Part shown: positions 1-7,856 of the stretch, piece after piece
How the letters are laid out: every line of letters starts with the position of its first letter
How positions within the stretch are numbered: the first letter of the stretch is position 1
Assembly: GCA_964428225.1 (NCBI GenBank)
Contig: CAYRXS010000227.1
Span: 1-11,239, forward strand
Reading direction: 5' to 3'
DNA from: JBFMCU01 sp964428225
GTDB lineage: Bacteria; Planctomycetota; UBA1135; GCA-002686595
DNA length: 11,239 nt
Notes under the pieces: model-generated
Seen by the model: the letters and a program-made list of their open reading frames with translations, nothing else
Database searches by the model: none
What the model was told of the DNA's origin: nothing
Position numbers and translations under genes: made by a program

Positions 1-168
1 ATTTCGCTTCGAGCGGAACAGGAACGCATCCTCGCCGAGGTAGAGCACCTCGTCTCCCTTCTCGGGCGGAGGCCCGATCTTCGAAAGGAGATCCGCCTCG
101 CCGTCAGCGGGATCCTGAATGGGGCAGATCAGGAGCGCGGAGAGGAGGGTCGGGGTGCATGCGATCAT
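1..168 (-). CDS. Exported protein of unknown function, N-terminal 56 residues only
   Basis: The minus strand is open from an ATG at 168 to the window edge, giving 56 residues with no stop, so the 3' part lies outside. The first 20 residues (MIACTPTLLSALLICPIQDP) are hydrophobic and resemble a short signal sequence, though without the usual positive charge at the start. After it comes an acidic, soluble segment containing PPPEKGDEVLYLGEDAFLF. I do not recognise the family. An in-frame ATG at 249 would add an Arg-rich stretch of 27 residues that looks non-coding and has no ribosome site, so I prefer 168, although its own ribosome site is weak. It diverges from the lipoprotein gene starting at 373. 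The 204 bases between them must hold both promoters, but I could not place a convincing -35/-10. Confidence 0.5.
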   Translation of the reverse strand, partial: MIACTPTLLSALLICPIQDPADGEADLLSKIGPPPEKGDEVLYLGEDAFLFRSKRN

Positions 169-372
169 CGAAGGAGCCTCGTCGTGGGAGCGGGAGACCG
201 GACGGTCGAGCCGCCGGCGGCTGCGAAAGTATCGGAATTCGGGGGGCATGCGGCGAAGTCCCGACGGGTTCTGATTCGACGGGGCCTCCGGGGCCGATTC
301 CCGAGGGGGCGAGTCCGAGCCGGGGATTCGTGAGTAGAATGCCGGTTACTCCTGCCCCAAGGCCTGTCGCAT

Positions 373-2838
373 ATGCCCGGAACACGGCTCTCTACGCTCG
401 TCACCCCGCTCCTGTTGGCGGCATTTGCCACGGTCGGGTGCGGGCGGGATCCCGATCCCGCGGGCCGCATCAAGCTCACGAACCTCCCGGATGCCGAGCT
501 GCGGACCGTGGTAATCCCCGATCCGGAGCCCCCGCGATCCCTCCTCGAGGGGAATTCCGGAGCCGGCACGATGGGCTGGAGCGCCGTGGAGGACGTCCGG
601 GATCCGACCCGGGCGGGTGACGGCTCGATCGCGACCTCCCCGGAGACGGACGGGGAGACGACCTTCCTTTCCCTCCACGGCCACCGCGGCTTCGCCTTCC
701 GGGTCATCTCCGTCCGACCCGGGCGATCCTACCACCTCGCGGGGAGGGCCCGCACCCGGGGCGTCGTGCGGCAGATCGCCGAGGAGTTCCGGGGTGCCCG
801 CCTCATCCTCATCGAATTGGCCGGCGGGCCGGGCGGCGTGGAGCCGGTGCCGGGGCCGGGATGGCTGACGCCGGAGACCGGGCGGCACGTGCTGCCGATC
901 TGGGACGAGGAGGAATGGGGCGAGCTCGAGCTCGACTTCGCGACCGATCCGGACACGGGATGGCTGGTCCTCGCCTGCGAGCTCGGCGGCTCGAGGGAAG
1001 CGGGCGAGGGGCACGTCGATCTGGCCGGACTCGAGCTCCGCGAGCTCTCCTGGGAGGAGCGCTGGGAGCAGGACGTCTCCGAGGCGATCCGCGCGCATCG
1101 CCCGGGCGATCCGAACCCGGAGGGGTGGCGAGGTCGACGACTCGTCAGCGCCTCGCTCCTCTACGACCTGCGCCCGTCCGTGGTCCTGCTTCCCGGAGAG
1201 TCGCTCGCCTTCGACCTGCGAATCCCCTCCGGCGAGCCGGTGTTCCGCGCCGGTGTCGGAACGTGGAGTGACGAGCTCCGGATCCATCGGAAGAGGCGGT
1301 TGGAGCTCACGCTCCGCGTCGACGGCGAGACGGTGCGAGCGGTGGAGCAGGGCGTTCCCGGGAGATTCCTGGATTGCCCCTGGACCGAGATCGAGGTGGA
1401 TCTCTCTCCGTGGCGCGGCCGGGCGGTGGAGCTGGAGCTGGCGGGCGGGGGTGACGTGGCCTGCGTCTGGGGCTCGCCGACGATCGTCGACCGCCGGGTC
1501 GAGCCGGAGAGGCCGAACGTGATCCTGGTCTCGATCGACACGGTGCGGGCGGATCACATGGGCGTGTACGGGTACGACCTGGACACGACCCCGAACATCG
1601 ATCGGTTCGCCCGCTCCGCGATCCTGTTCGAGGACATGACCGCCCAGGCTCCGTACACCCTGCCTTCGCACGTCAGCATGTTCTCGGGGCAGTTCCCCTC
1701 GGTGCACGGCGTGCAGCGAAGTGGGGATCGCTCTTCCTCCGCCCGTACCCCGGCGCTGGCGGAGATCCTCGGAGAGTACGGGTACCTCACGAAGGCCTTC
1801 GTCGGAGGAGGCTACGTCTCGGCGCGCTTCGGTTTCGATCGCGGGTTCGACAGCTTCGTGCCGATCGATCCCATCCGGCACCGGCGCAGCTGGTTCTTCG
1901 AGACCTGGATCGCGGAGCGCCCCGAGCAGTTGTCGCCCGAGCTCGCGGATCGACTCCTCGTCGAGGAGCTGCCCCGGTGGCTGCGGGAGAACGCCACGGA
2001 GCCGTTCTTCCTCTTCGTGCACACCTACGCCGTGCACGCCTTCGAATCCCCCCCGGAGTACCTCGAGCCGTTCGAGAAGGAGTGCGCGACCGACTGGAAC
2101 GACATACGCCCCTATGTGCACACCGGCCTTCGGCACAACGACCCGCTGTCGGAGGCGCAGGCCGCTCACCTCGTTCACTGCTACGACGCCTCGCTCTTTT
2201 ACACCGACGCGATGATCGGGCGTCTCCTCGACCTCCTGAAGGAGATCGGCATCGACGAGCGCACGATCGTCGTGGTGACGTCGGACCACGGCAAGGAGAT
2301 CCTCGATCGGGGGAGCATCCAGCACGGCAGGACCCTGTACGGGGAGCTCGTCCGGGTGCCGTTGATCATTCGCGTTCCCGGCGTGCCCACGCGCACGATC
2401 GATACCCCGGCCATGCACATCGACCTCACCCCGACCATCCTCGCCACGCTGGGAATCCCCGCCGATTCCCGCATGCAGGGGATGGATCTCCTGGGCGCCG
2501 AAGGCCGTCCCGCTCGCACCGTGTGGTCCGAGGTGGACACCGATCTCGCGATGTACGCCCTCCGGGATCCGGGCGGCTGGAAGCTCGTCCATTGGTCGAG
2601 AACGAACGAGTCCGCCGTCCCCGACTCGGCGGCCTGGGAGCTCTACGACCTGAACGCGGATCCCGACGAGCGTCAGGATCTGTCCCGCGTCGACGAGCAA
2701 CGCCTGAGGCACATGCAGCAGACCCTGCTCGACCTTCGCTCCTCCCTGGAGCGACTGGGCGAAAGCCTCGGGGCGGCGGGCGAGAGCGAGCTCGACGAGC
2801 AGACGAAGGAACAGCTGATCAGGCTCGGCTATTTCTGA
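373..2838 (+). CDS. Sulfatase-fold (alkaline phosphatase superfamily) lipoprotein with Thr at the nucleophile position
   Basis: 821 residues. A hydrophobic signal ends at Cys23 (AFATVGC), a slightly relaxed lipobox, so the protein is probably lipid-anchored outside the cytoplasm. Residues about 60-375 have no name I recognise and read as two beta-sandwich-like modules (SFR/Y-type strands, then VDLSPWRGRAVELELA). The catalytic domain starts near 381: SIDTVRADHMG with metal-ligand candidate Asp389, then PYTLPSHVSMFSG, where Thr429 sits at the nucleophile position (TLPSH in place of CxPSR). It continues with HTYAVH at 550-555, SDHGKE with Asp638/His639, and QHG with His651. The C-terminus ends in the LI-RLGY tail common in this family. 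Lacking Cys or Ser at 429, it cannot carry formylglycine, so a phosphodiesterase, phosphotransferase or similar activity is more likely than sulfate ester cleavage (inference). The start is supported by the signal peptide; an AAGG lies 10 bases upstream. It is the first gene of a two-gene tandem pair. Confidence 0.9.
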   Translation: MPGTRLSTLVTPLLLAAFATVGCGRDPDPAGRIKLTNLPDAELRTVVIPDPEPPRSLLEGNSGAGTMGWSAVEDVRDPTRAGDGSIATSPETDGETTFLSLHGHRGFAFRVISVRPGRSYHLAGRARTRGVVRQIAEEFRGARLILIELAGGPGGVEPVPGPGWLTPETGRHVLPIWDEEEWGELELDFATDPDTGWLVLACELGGSREAGEGHVDLAGLELRELSWEERWEQDVSEAIRAHRPGDPNPEGWRGRRLVSASLLYDLRPSVVLLPGESLAFDLRIPSGEPVFRAGVGTWSDELRIHRKRRLELTLRVDGETVRAVEQGVPGRFLDCPWTEIEVDLSPWRGRAVELELAGGGDVACVWGSPTIVDRRVEPERPNVILVSIDTVRADHMGVYGYDLDTTPNIDRFARSAILFEDMTAQAPYTLPSHVSMFSGQFPSVHGVQRSGDRSSSARTPALAEILGEYGYLTKAFVGGGYVSARFGFDRGFDSFVPIDPIRHRRSWFFETWIAERPEQLSPELADRLLVEELPRWLRENATEPFFLFVHTYAVHAFESPPEYLEPFEKECATDWNDIRPYVHTGLRHNDPLSEAQAAHLVHCYDASLFYTDAMIGRLLDLLKEIGIDERTIVVVTSDHGKEILDRGSIQHGRTLYGELVRVPLIIRVPGVPTRTIDTPAMHIDLTPTILATLGIPADSRMQGMDLLGAEGRPARTVWSEVDTDLAMYALRDPGGWKLVHWSRTNESAVPDSAAWELYDLNADPDERQDLSRVDEQRLRHMQQTLLDLRSSLERLGESLGAAGESELDEQTKEQLIRLGYF

Positions 2839-2854
2839 GCGGAGCGCAGCCAGC

Positions 2855-5502
2855 ATGCGAAGAACCAGATCTCAAGCACTCGTCCTCGTCTGCCTCTTGA
2901 CGGCTCTCAGCGGAGTCGGCTGCGGAGGAGGAACGTCGGAGTCCTCCTCTGCCCCGTCCATCGTCAAGCTCGTCGAGATCGCGGAGGCGGAGCTCCGGCT
3001 CGCGCCCGATTCGGAGGTCGAGGACGCGCGCGTCCTGCTCCGCGAGGACTTCCGCGACGGCCTCGAGGCCTGGAACGTCACGGAGAACGCCGTGGATCCC
3101 TCCGCGCCGCCCACCGGGGCGCTGTCCGCCTCGACGGGGAACGAAGACGGTGTCGGCTTCCTCACCCTCGAGGGAAGGATCGGGGGCGCGTACCGTGTGC
3201 TGCGCGCCTCTCCCATGCGACCCTATCGCTTCTCGGGGAAGCTACGCACGCGTGGGCTCGTGCCGGTCGATCCCGAGAACTTCCACGGCGCCAAGCTGGT
3301 TGTCACCGAGCTGAGCGGGGATGAAGCGGAGGAGGAGTTCTTCGCCGAGGGCTGGGTCGATCGCGTGGTGCGCCGGCACCTGTACACCACCCTCACCGGA
3401 GATCACGACTGGCTGGAGGTCGAGGAGGTCTTCAAGACCCAGCCGCAGACGCGCTGGCTGATCGTCGCGTGCGACCTGGGATTCCTCGAGCCGGTGGCCG
3501 AGGGGTGCGTCGATTTCACCGCGCTGGAGATGAGCGAGCTCTCCTGGCCGGAGTACTGGCGGCACGCCGTTCCGGCGGCGGCTCGCGCGCACCGCCCTGG
3601 CGATCCCCTCCCCGAAGGATGGCGGGGGGTGCGCCTGGCAAACGCCACGCTGCTCCACGATCGGCGTCCGTCGATCGTCTGTCTCCCCGACGAAGCGATC
3701 ACCTTCCGCGTGACGGTTCCGGAGGGACGGCCCGTGTTCCGAGCCGGGGTGGGCCCCTGGGAACCCTCCCTCTGGCCGAATCGCGAGGCCACGCAACGCT
3801 ACGAGCTGTCCGTGAACGGCGTCTCGGTCTACGCGAAGGAGGAGCAGGTTCCCGCCCGACGGATCGACTGTCCCTGGAACGAGGTCGAGGTGGATCTCGC
3901 GCGCTGGGCCGGGGAGGAGGTGGAGCTCGAGCTGGCCGTGGACGGAACGATGGTCGAAGCCTGGGGCGCCCCCATGCTCGTCGATCTCTCCGCCGAGCCG
4001 ACGCGGATGAACGTGATCATCGTCTCGCTCGACACCGTGCGCGCGGATCACATGGGGGCCTACGGGTACACGGCCGACACGACTCCGGAGATCGACCGCT
4101 TTGCGGCATCCGCGATCCTGTTCGAGGACACCACGGCCCAGTCGCCCTACACCCTGCCCTCGCACGTCAGCATGTTCTCCGGTCAGTTCCCCTCCGTGCA
4201 CGGGATCCAGAGTGGGACGTTCCTGATCTCCTCGGCGCGAACCCCGATCCTCGCGGAGATCCTCGGGGACCACGGGTATCGCACGAAGGCCTACACCGGG
4301 GGGGGCTATCTCGCCGCCGACTTCGGCTTCGACCGCGGATTCGACAGCTTCGTGGAGATCGATCCGATCCAGCACCGTGGCTCGTCGTTCTTCGAGAGCT
4401 GGGTGAGCAGGGCGCCGTCCGAGATGTCCTCCGAGCTCGCCGACCGCCTTGCCACGCACGAGGTCCGGCGGTGGCTCCGGGAAGACGCGGAGGAGCCGTT
4501 CTTCCTGCTCGCGCACACTTACGCGGTGCACGAGTTCGAGGCTCCGGCCGAGGATCTCGAGCTGTTCGAGGAGGGGTGCGGCGTCGAGTGGGAAGAGGTG
4601 CTGCCGTACCTGCGGGGCGCCTACGCGAAGAAGGAGCCGCTCACCGACGCGCAGCTCGCCCACATGGTCCACTGCTACGACGGAGCGCTGCACCACACGG
4701 ACGCCATGGTCGGGCGGCTGCTCGACGTCCTGGACGAGCTCGGGCTTGCCGAGCGCACGATCGTCGTGGTGACCTCTGATCACGGTAAGGAGATCCTGGA
4801 GCACGGCGACTTCCAGCACGGCCTCAGCCTGTACGAGGAGCTCACCGGGATTCCCCTGATCGTCCGGATCCCCGGCGCCGAGCCCCGGCGGATCTCCGAG
4901 CCCGCGATGCTCGTCGACATCGTCCCCACCCTGCTCGCCGCTCTCGGGATCCCCGCGGATCCCCGGATGCAGGGCGTCGACTTGCTCTCGAGGGATCGGA
5001 CCGCGGACCGGCTCGTCTGGGCCGAGGTGGACGCCGCGGCGAAGAANNNNNNNNNNNNNNNNNNNNNNNNNNNNNNNNNNNNNNNNNNNNNNNNNNNNNN
5101 NNNNNNNNNNNNNNNNNNNNNNNNNNNNNNNNNNNNNNNNNNNNNNGGGATCGGACCGCGGACCGGCTCGTCTGGGCCGAGGTGGACGCCGCGGCGAAGA
5201 AGTACGCGATCCGCGACGGGCAGGGCTGGAAGCTCATCCACGGTCCCGAGGAGGGGGGGAGCTTCGCGCCGAATCCGCGGGCCTGGGAGCTCTATCACCT
5301 GGGCCGCGACCCGGCCGAGCGGGAGGACCTGCTCGACCAGGAGGCCGCGCGCCTCGCCCGCATGCGGGAACGCCTCCTGGAGATCCGCGCCTCCTTCGAG
5401 GAGCTGGGAGAGGACCTCGGCCGCCTCGGCGAGGGGGAGATCGACGAGGAGACCCTCGAGAAACTGCGGAGGCTCGGGTACCTCGGGGACCGAGAGCCCT
5501 GA
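2855..5502 (+). CDS. Second sulfatase-fold lipoprotein, paralogue of the preceding gene, interrupted by an assembly gap
   Basis: Starts 16 bases after the upstream gene, with GGAG at 2841-2844. The signal peptide again ends at Cys23 (LSGVGC). The layout repeats the neighbour: two beta-rich N-terminal modules, then a catalytic domain from about residue 385 with Asp393 in SLDTVRADHMG, Thr433 in PYTLPSHVSM, Asp642/His643 in SDHGKE, and His655 in QHG. In the catalytic part roughly two thirds of residues match the neighbour by eye. The reading frame before the 100-N gap and the one after it differ, but the flanks are the same 55 bases. Deleting 155 bases puts both parts in one frame and gives about 830 residues, close to the paralogue's 821, with aligned C-termini (GWKLIHG, AWELYHLG, LRRLGYLG). 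I therefore treat it as one intact gene, not a pseudogene. The nucleophile position is again Thr, so a true formylglycine sulfatase is unlikely. Confidence 0.88.
4992..5046. repeat. Left copy of a 55-base exact duplication flanking the assembly gap
   Basis: The 55 bases from GGGATCGGACCGCGG to GCGGCGAAGAA are identical to 5147-5201. They encode DRTADRLVWAEVDAAAK of the second sulfatase-like lipoprotein in both copies. This is best read as the overlapping end of one contig, not a biological repeat. Confidence 0.9.
5047..5146. other. Assembly gap of exactly 100 N
   Basis: A run of 100 unknown bases, the conventional placeholder for a scaffold join of unknown size. It lies inside the second sulfatase-like gene. 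Both flanks are the same 55-base sequence, so the true gap is probably negative: the contigs overlap and nothing is missing. Confidence 0.97.
5147..5201. repeat. Right copy of the 55-base exact duplication flanking the assembly gap
   Basis: Identical to 4992-5046 and directly followed by the natural continuation of the gene (KYAIRDGQGWKLIHG), which aligns with the paralogue's MYALRDPGGWKLVHW. Merging the two copies removes 155 bases and restores the frame. Confidence 0.9.
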
Positions 5503-5533
5503 TCCGCGCTCGTTTCCGGGGGCCCGTGGTGGG

Positions 5534-5552
5534 GTCGAGACCCGGTCTCGGC
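5534..5552 (+). terminator. Short hairpin between convergent genes, possible weak terminator
   Basis: GTCGAGAC, loop CCG, GTCTCGGC: 8 pairs including one G-U, 31 bases after the lipoprotein gene's stop and upstream of the 3' end of the convergent chemotaxis operon. No T run follows on either strand, so terminator function is only suggested by position. The rest of 5503-5663 shows nothing else. Confidence 0.25.
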
Positions 5553-5663
5553 AAGGTGCTCGCTCGTTTCGCGGCCCGTTCGGCCCTTGGATCGTGGTCC
5601 CGCGCCTCCTCCTGGCTCCGCCCCTCGCCCTCCTCGCCTCGGATCGTCGGCGAGCTCCGCGGG

Positions 5664-6119
5664 TCAGGCGCTGCTTCTCGTCAGGAGCACCTCGAGCCGC
5701 TCGCCCTCGTCCGATTCCACGATGCTCCGGACGAGCCTCTCGGTCTCCTCCGTGCCGCGCGGGCGGTCGATCGTCTCGGGCAATCCCATGCTGAAGACCT
5801 CGTCTTCGCCTCCGAGGGACAGGACGACCTCTCCGCAGACGATGTTCGCGAGCTCGTCGAGGGCTTGCCGGCCCACGACCTCGACGTCGATCTCGTCGGG
5901 CTCGGCGCCGAGCATGCTGCTCGCCAGCTCGGCCAGGAATCCGGGGGAGGCGGACAGGTAGAGGTCGGAGTTCTCATCGGGCCCTGCATAGGAGATCTTC
6001 GAATGCCGCATCGTCGACGGGCTCTCCTGCTCGTCCAGCGATTCGGCGAAGACGAAGGCCATGGTCTCGAGGATGTTCGACACGAGCTCCGTGATCGTCT
6101 CCTTCGTGATTTCCTTCAT
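5664..6119 (-). CDS. cheX: CheX-like chemotaxis phosphatase-family protein
   Basis: 151 residues from the ATG at 6119, whose first bases form an ATGA overlap with the stop of the upstream receiver gene, suggesting translational coupling. The chain starts MKEITKETITELVSNILETM and continues FVFAESL, a pattern typical of CheX-type domains of the CheC/CheX/FliY phosphatase family. The family's catalytic signature is visible as E89-L-A-N92 followed by Pro114 (E-x2-N then a Pro about 22 residues on), in DELANIVCGEVV. The Ser/Asp usually four residues before the Glu is Gln here (Q85). Known family members remove phosphate from CheY-type receivers, so the adjacent receiver is the obvious substrate (inference). 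No membrane segment is visible, so it is cytoplasmic. It is the last gene of the operon. A long open frame continues upstream to 6518 in the same phase but reads as Arg/Gly/Pro-rich non-coding sequence inside the receiver gene. Confidence 0.8.
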   Translation of the reverse strand: MKEITKETITELVSNILETMAFVFAESLDEQESPSTMRHSKISYAGPDENSDLYLSASPGFLAELASSMLGAEPDEIDVEVVGRQALDELANIVCGEVVLSLGGEDEVFSMGLPETIDRPRGTEETERLVRSIVESDEGERLEVLLTRSSA

Positions 6120-6499
6120 GACACCATCCCGAGAGCGTCGCCCACGAGGTCCCGTATGTCCTCCGGTGCGAACGGCTTGTGCAGGTAACCCTCGATCCCC
6201 ATCTCCCGGAGCCGGTCCAGGCAACCCTGATTGCTCTCGGTGCTCACGATCACGATCGCGGTCCCCTTGAACTTCTCCTCGCACCGGACGATCCGCACGA
6301 AGGTCTCGCCGTCCATGACCGGCATGTGCAGGTCGAGGAGGATGAGGCTGACTTCGTGGCGCGAGAGAACGTCCAGGGCTTCCTGTCCGTTCCCGGCCTC
6401 CAGGATCCGCGTGTCCTCGATCCCGATCTGATTGAGCGCTCGTTTCATCGTGCGCCGCAGAAAGGGCGAATCGTCCACGAGTAGCACCGGCTTGCTCAT
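6116..6499 (-). CDS. Single-domain CheY-like response regulator
   Basis: 127 residues, the length of a stand-alone receiver domain with no output domain. Visible landmarks are the acidic pair D9-D10 in LLVDDSPFLRR, the phosphoacceptor D56 in LILLDLHMPVMDG, the switch Ser/Thr at 86-87 in VIVSTES, and K108 in LHKPFAPEDI. All residues needed for phosphorylation and switching are present, so it should be active. Its start overlaps the stop of the HDOD gene in an ATGA (6496-6499), with a strong GGGGAGG ribosome site at 6510-6516. Its stop overlaps the CheX-like gene in another ATGA. Placement next to a CheX-like phosphatase suggests a phosphorylation-dephosphorylation pair. The kinase is not in the window. 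It could be a chemotaxis CheY or a receiver serving another CheA-type pathway; the sequence does not decide. Confidence 0.9.
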   Translation of the reverse strand: MSKPVLLVDDSPFLRRTMKRALNQIGIEDTRILEAGNGQEALDVLSRHEVSLILLDLHMPVMDGETFVRIVRCEEKFKGTAIVIVSTESNQGCLDRLREMGIEGYLHKPFAPEDIRDLVGDALGMVS

Positions 6500-7362
6500 G
6501 ACTGGTCAACCTCCCCACTCTCGACGGGATCGACCGCCCCGTACTGCTCCATGCTGCAGCGCACTTCGGCCAGGTATTCCGCCATGGCCATTCGGTCGAT
6601 GCCGACCCGCTCGAGCGTGTCGTGGTCGATGTGATAGTTGAGTCCGTCCAGACCGACGCCGTATCCGAGCTGGATCGCGATCAGGTCCGCGCAGTAGACG
6701 ATGTCGGCAACCGCGTCCGCGGCCTCGGGATCCGGCTGATGGTGGTGGGCAATGGCCTCCGAGAAGGAGGGGGGAAGCCCCCACATCTCCGCGAGCGCCG
6801 CCCCGACCTGCGCGTGGTCGAACCCGAAGGACTCGTTCTCGAGCTCGATCTGATCGCGGCGGTCTCTCGGAGAGCAGAACGCCACGCTCAGCTCCTCCGC
6901 GCCCACCATCTGGTCCATGACGATCTTCCCGCTATCGCGCAAGAGCGCGACCGTGAAGGCCGTGCCCGGATCGCAGAGACCGGTCCGCGTGGCGATGAGC
7001 TCCGCGGCGAGGGCCCCGGCGAGGGAGCCTTCCCAGGCCTCGGCCTCCTCCAGGCCGTAGCCCGCTCCCGCCCCGCTGAAGAACGTGGCCGCCTGCTGGG
7101 CGAGGGCGACGAACAGGAGGTTCTTCGTGCCGAGGCGTGTGATCGCATCCCGTAGCGAGCCCGCTTCCTGTTTGCCGCCGAAGAGAGCGGAATTCGCGGC
7201 GCGCATGACGGCCATGCCGATCGCGCGATCGATCACCACGATCTTCTCGATGTCGTCGCTGCCGGCGTTCTCGTCGCGGAGTATCTGCAGGAGCTTCCCC
7301 AGGGCGGCGGGAAGGGCCGGCAGCTGATCGATGCTCTCCAGGCGTTCTTTCACCGTGACCAT
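6496..7362 (-). CDS. HDOD-domain signalling protein
   Basis: 288 residues. The HDOD domain covers most of the chain: LPALPAALGKLLQILRDEN near residues 14-32, then VVIDRAIGMAVMRAANSALFG at about 42-62, AITRLGTKNLL at 73-83, FDHAQVGAALAEMWGLPPSF at 181-200 and AIAHHHQP at 203-210. At the site where HD phosphohydrolases have His-Asp the protein has R142-D143 (ALLRDSGK), so metal-dependent hydrolysis is not expected. This agrees with HDOD domains generally acting as non-enzymatic signalling or scaffold modules. The remaining C-terminal segment after about 215 shows no other domain I recognise. The start at 7362 has GGGAG 8 bases upstream (minus strand) and overlaps the end of cheD by 13 bases; the stop overlaps the receiver gene by 4. 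Its role is probably to link the deamidase and receiver functions of the operon, but that is inference. Confidence 0.88.
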   Translation of the reverse strand: MVTVKERLESIDQLPALPAALGKLLQILRDENAGSDDIEKIVVIDRAIGMAVMRAANSALFGGKQEAGSLRDAITRLGTKNLLFVALAQQAATFFSGAGAGYGLEEAEAWEGSLAGALAAELIATRTGLCDPGTAFTVALLRDSGKIVMDQMVGAEELSVAFCSPRDRRDQIELENESFGFDHAQVGAALAEMWGLPPSFSEAIAHHHQPDPEAADAVADIVYCADLIAIQLGYGVGLDGLNYHIDHDTLERVGIDRMAMAEYLAEVRCSMEQYGAVDPVESGEVDQS

Positions 7363-7856
7363 AGAACGAACTCCCGATTCTTCGAACGAATGGTGACCGC
7401 GCCCGTTCTCATGTCGAGGCTCATCGTCCGAGCCTCGTTGCCGCCGGTGTCCTCGGCGGCCAGGACGATGTTGTTCTTCCAGAACAGCTTCCGCATCATC
7501 GTCCGGTTGCGCTTCCCGATCTGGAATCCCGCCTCGTCGTTGAGGAACTCCGCCGCCCCGGCCGCGCAGACGACCAGCCGACCCTTCTGAGCTCCCAGCT
7601 CGTAGGCCTTGTGGAAGAGCAACGGGATGCTCTTGGTCGCGAACATCGCGGGCGGCTTGCCTTCCGCTTGATCCGCCGACAGGGGCTTGGCCAGCATGTA
7701 GTGCAGCAAGCCACCGACGCCGGCGACCGGGTCGTAGACCGTGAGGCCGACGCAGGATCCCAGGGCATGGGTGGTGATGATCGCGGCGGTGCCTCCCACG
7801 ACCGCGATGTCCGCGACACCGACCCTGATGTGCTCGAGGGTGCTGGGGGGGTTCAT
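7350..7856 (-). CDS. cheD: CheD, chemoreceptor glutamine deamidase
   Basis: 168 residues. The CheD family converts receptor glutamines to glutamates and, in several species, binds CheC-family phosphatases. The core motif is clear: ITTHALGSCVGLTVYDP then GGLLHYML. The expected catalytic residues are T29, C35 and H52, with the same spacing (6 and 17 residues) as Thr21-Cys27-His44 reported for Thermotoga CheD, so activity is likely. I chose the ATG at 7856 because the protein then begins at the usual distance before the RVGVADIAV strand. The ribosome site there is poor (a C-rich run precedes it). A longer open frame to 8216 is Pro/Arg-rich and unlike CheD. It is the first gene of the operon and overlaps the HDOD gene by 13 bases. 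No receptor gene is in the window. Confidence 0.92.
   Translation of the reverse strand: MNPPSTLEHIRVGVADIAVVGGTAAIITTHALGSCVGLTVYDPVAGVGGLLHYMLAKPLSADQAEGKPPAMFATKSIPLLFHKAYELGAQKGRLVVCAAGAAEFLNDEAGFQIGKRNRTMMRKLFWKNNIVLAAEDTGGNEARTMSLDMRTGAVTIRSKNREFVLWSR

Noticed and set aside
346..2856. Very long minus-strand open frame opposite the first sulfatase-like gene (a similar one at 3242-4819 opposite the second)
   Set aside because: High GC with a strong third-position bias leaves the antisense frame open. The translations are His/Arg/Gly/Pro-rich without domains, while the plus-strand frames carry clear sulfatase-fold motifs.
4992..5201. The two 55-base copies as a biological direct repeat or target-site duplication
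   Set aside because: They flank exactly 100 N, code for the same protein segment and restore the frame when merged, so an assembly overlap is far simpler.
5202..5794. Continuation of the second sulfatase-like frame past the gap as an Arg/Ser/Gly-rich C-terminus to 5794
   Set aside because: It is the wrong phase after the artificial 155-base insertion. The correct phase continues the family alignment and stops at 5502.
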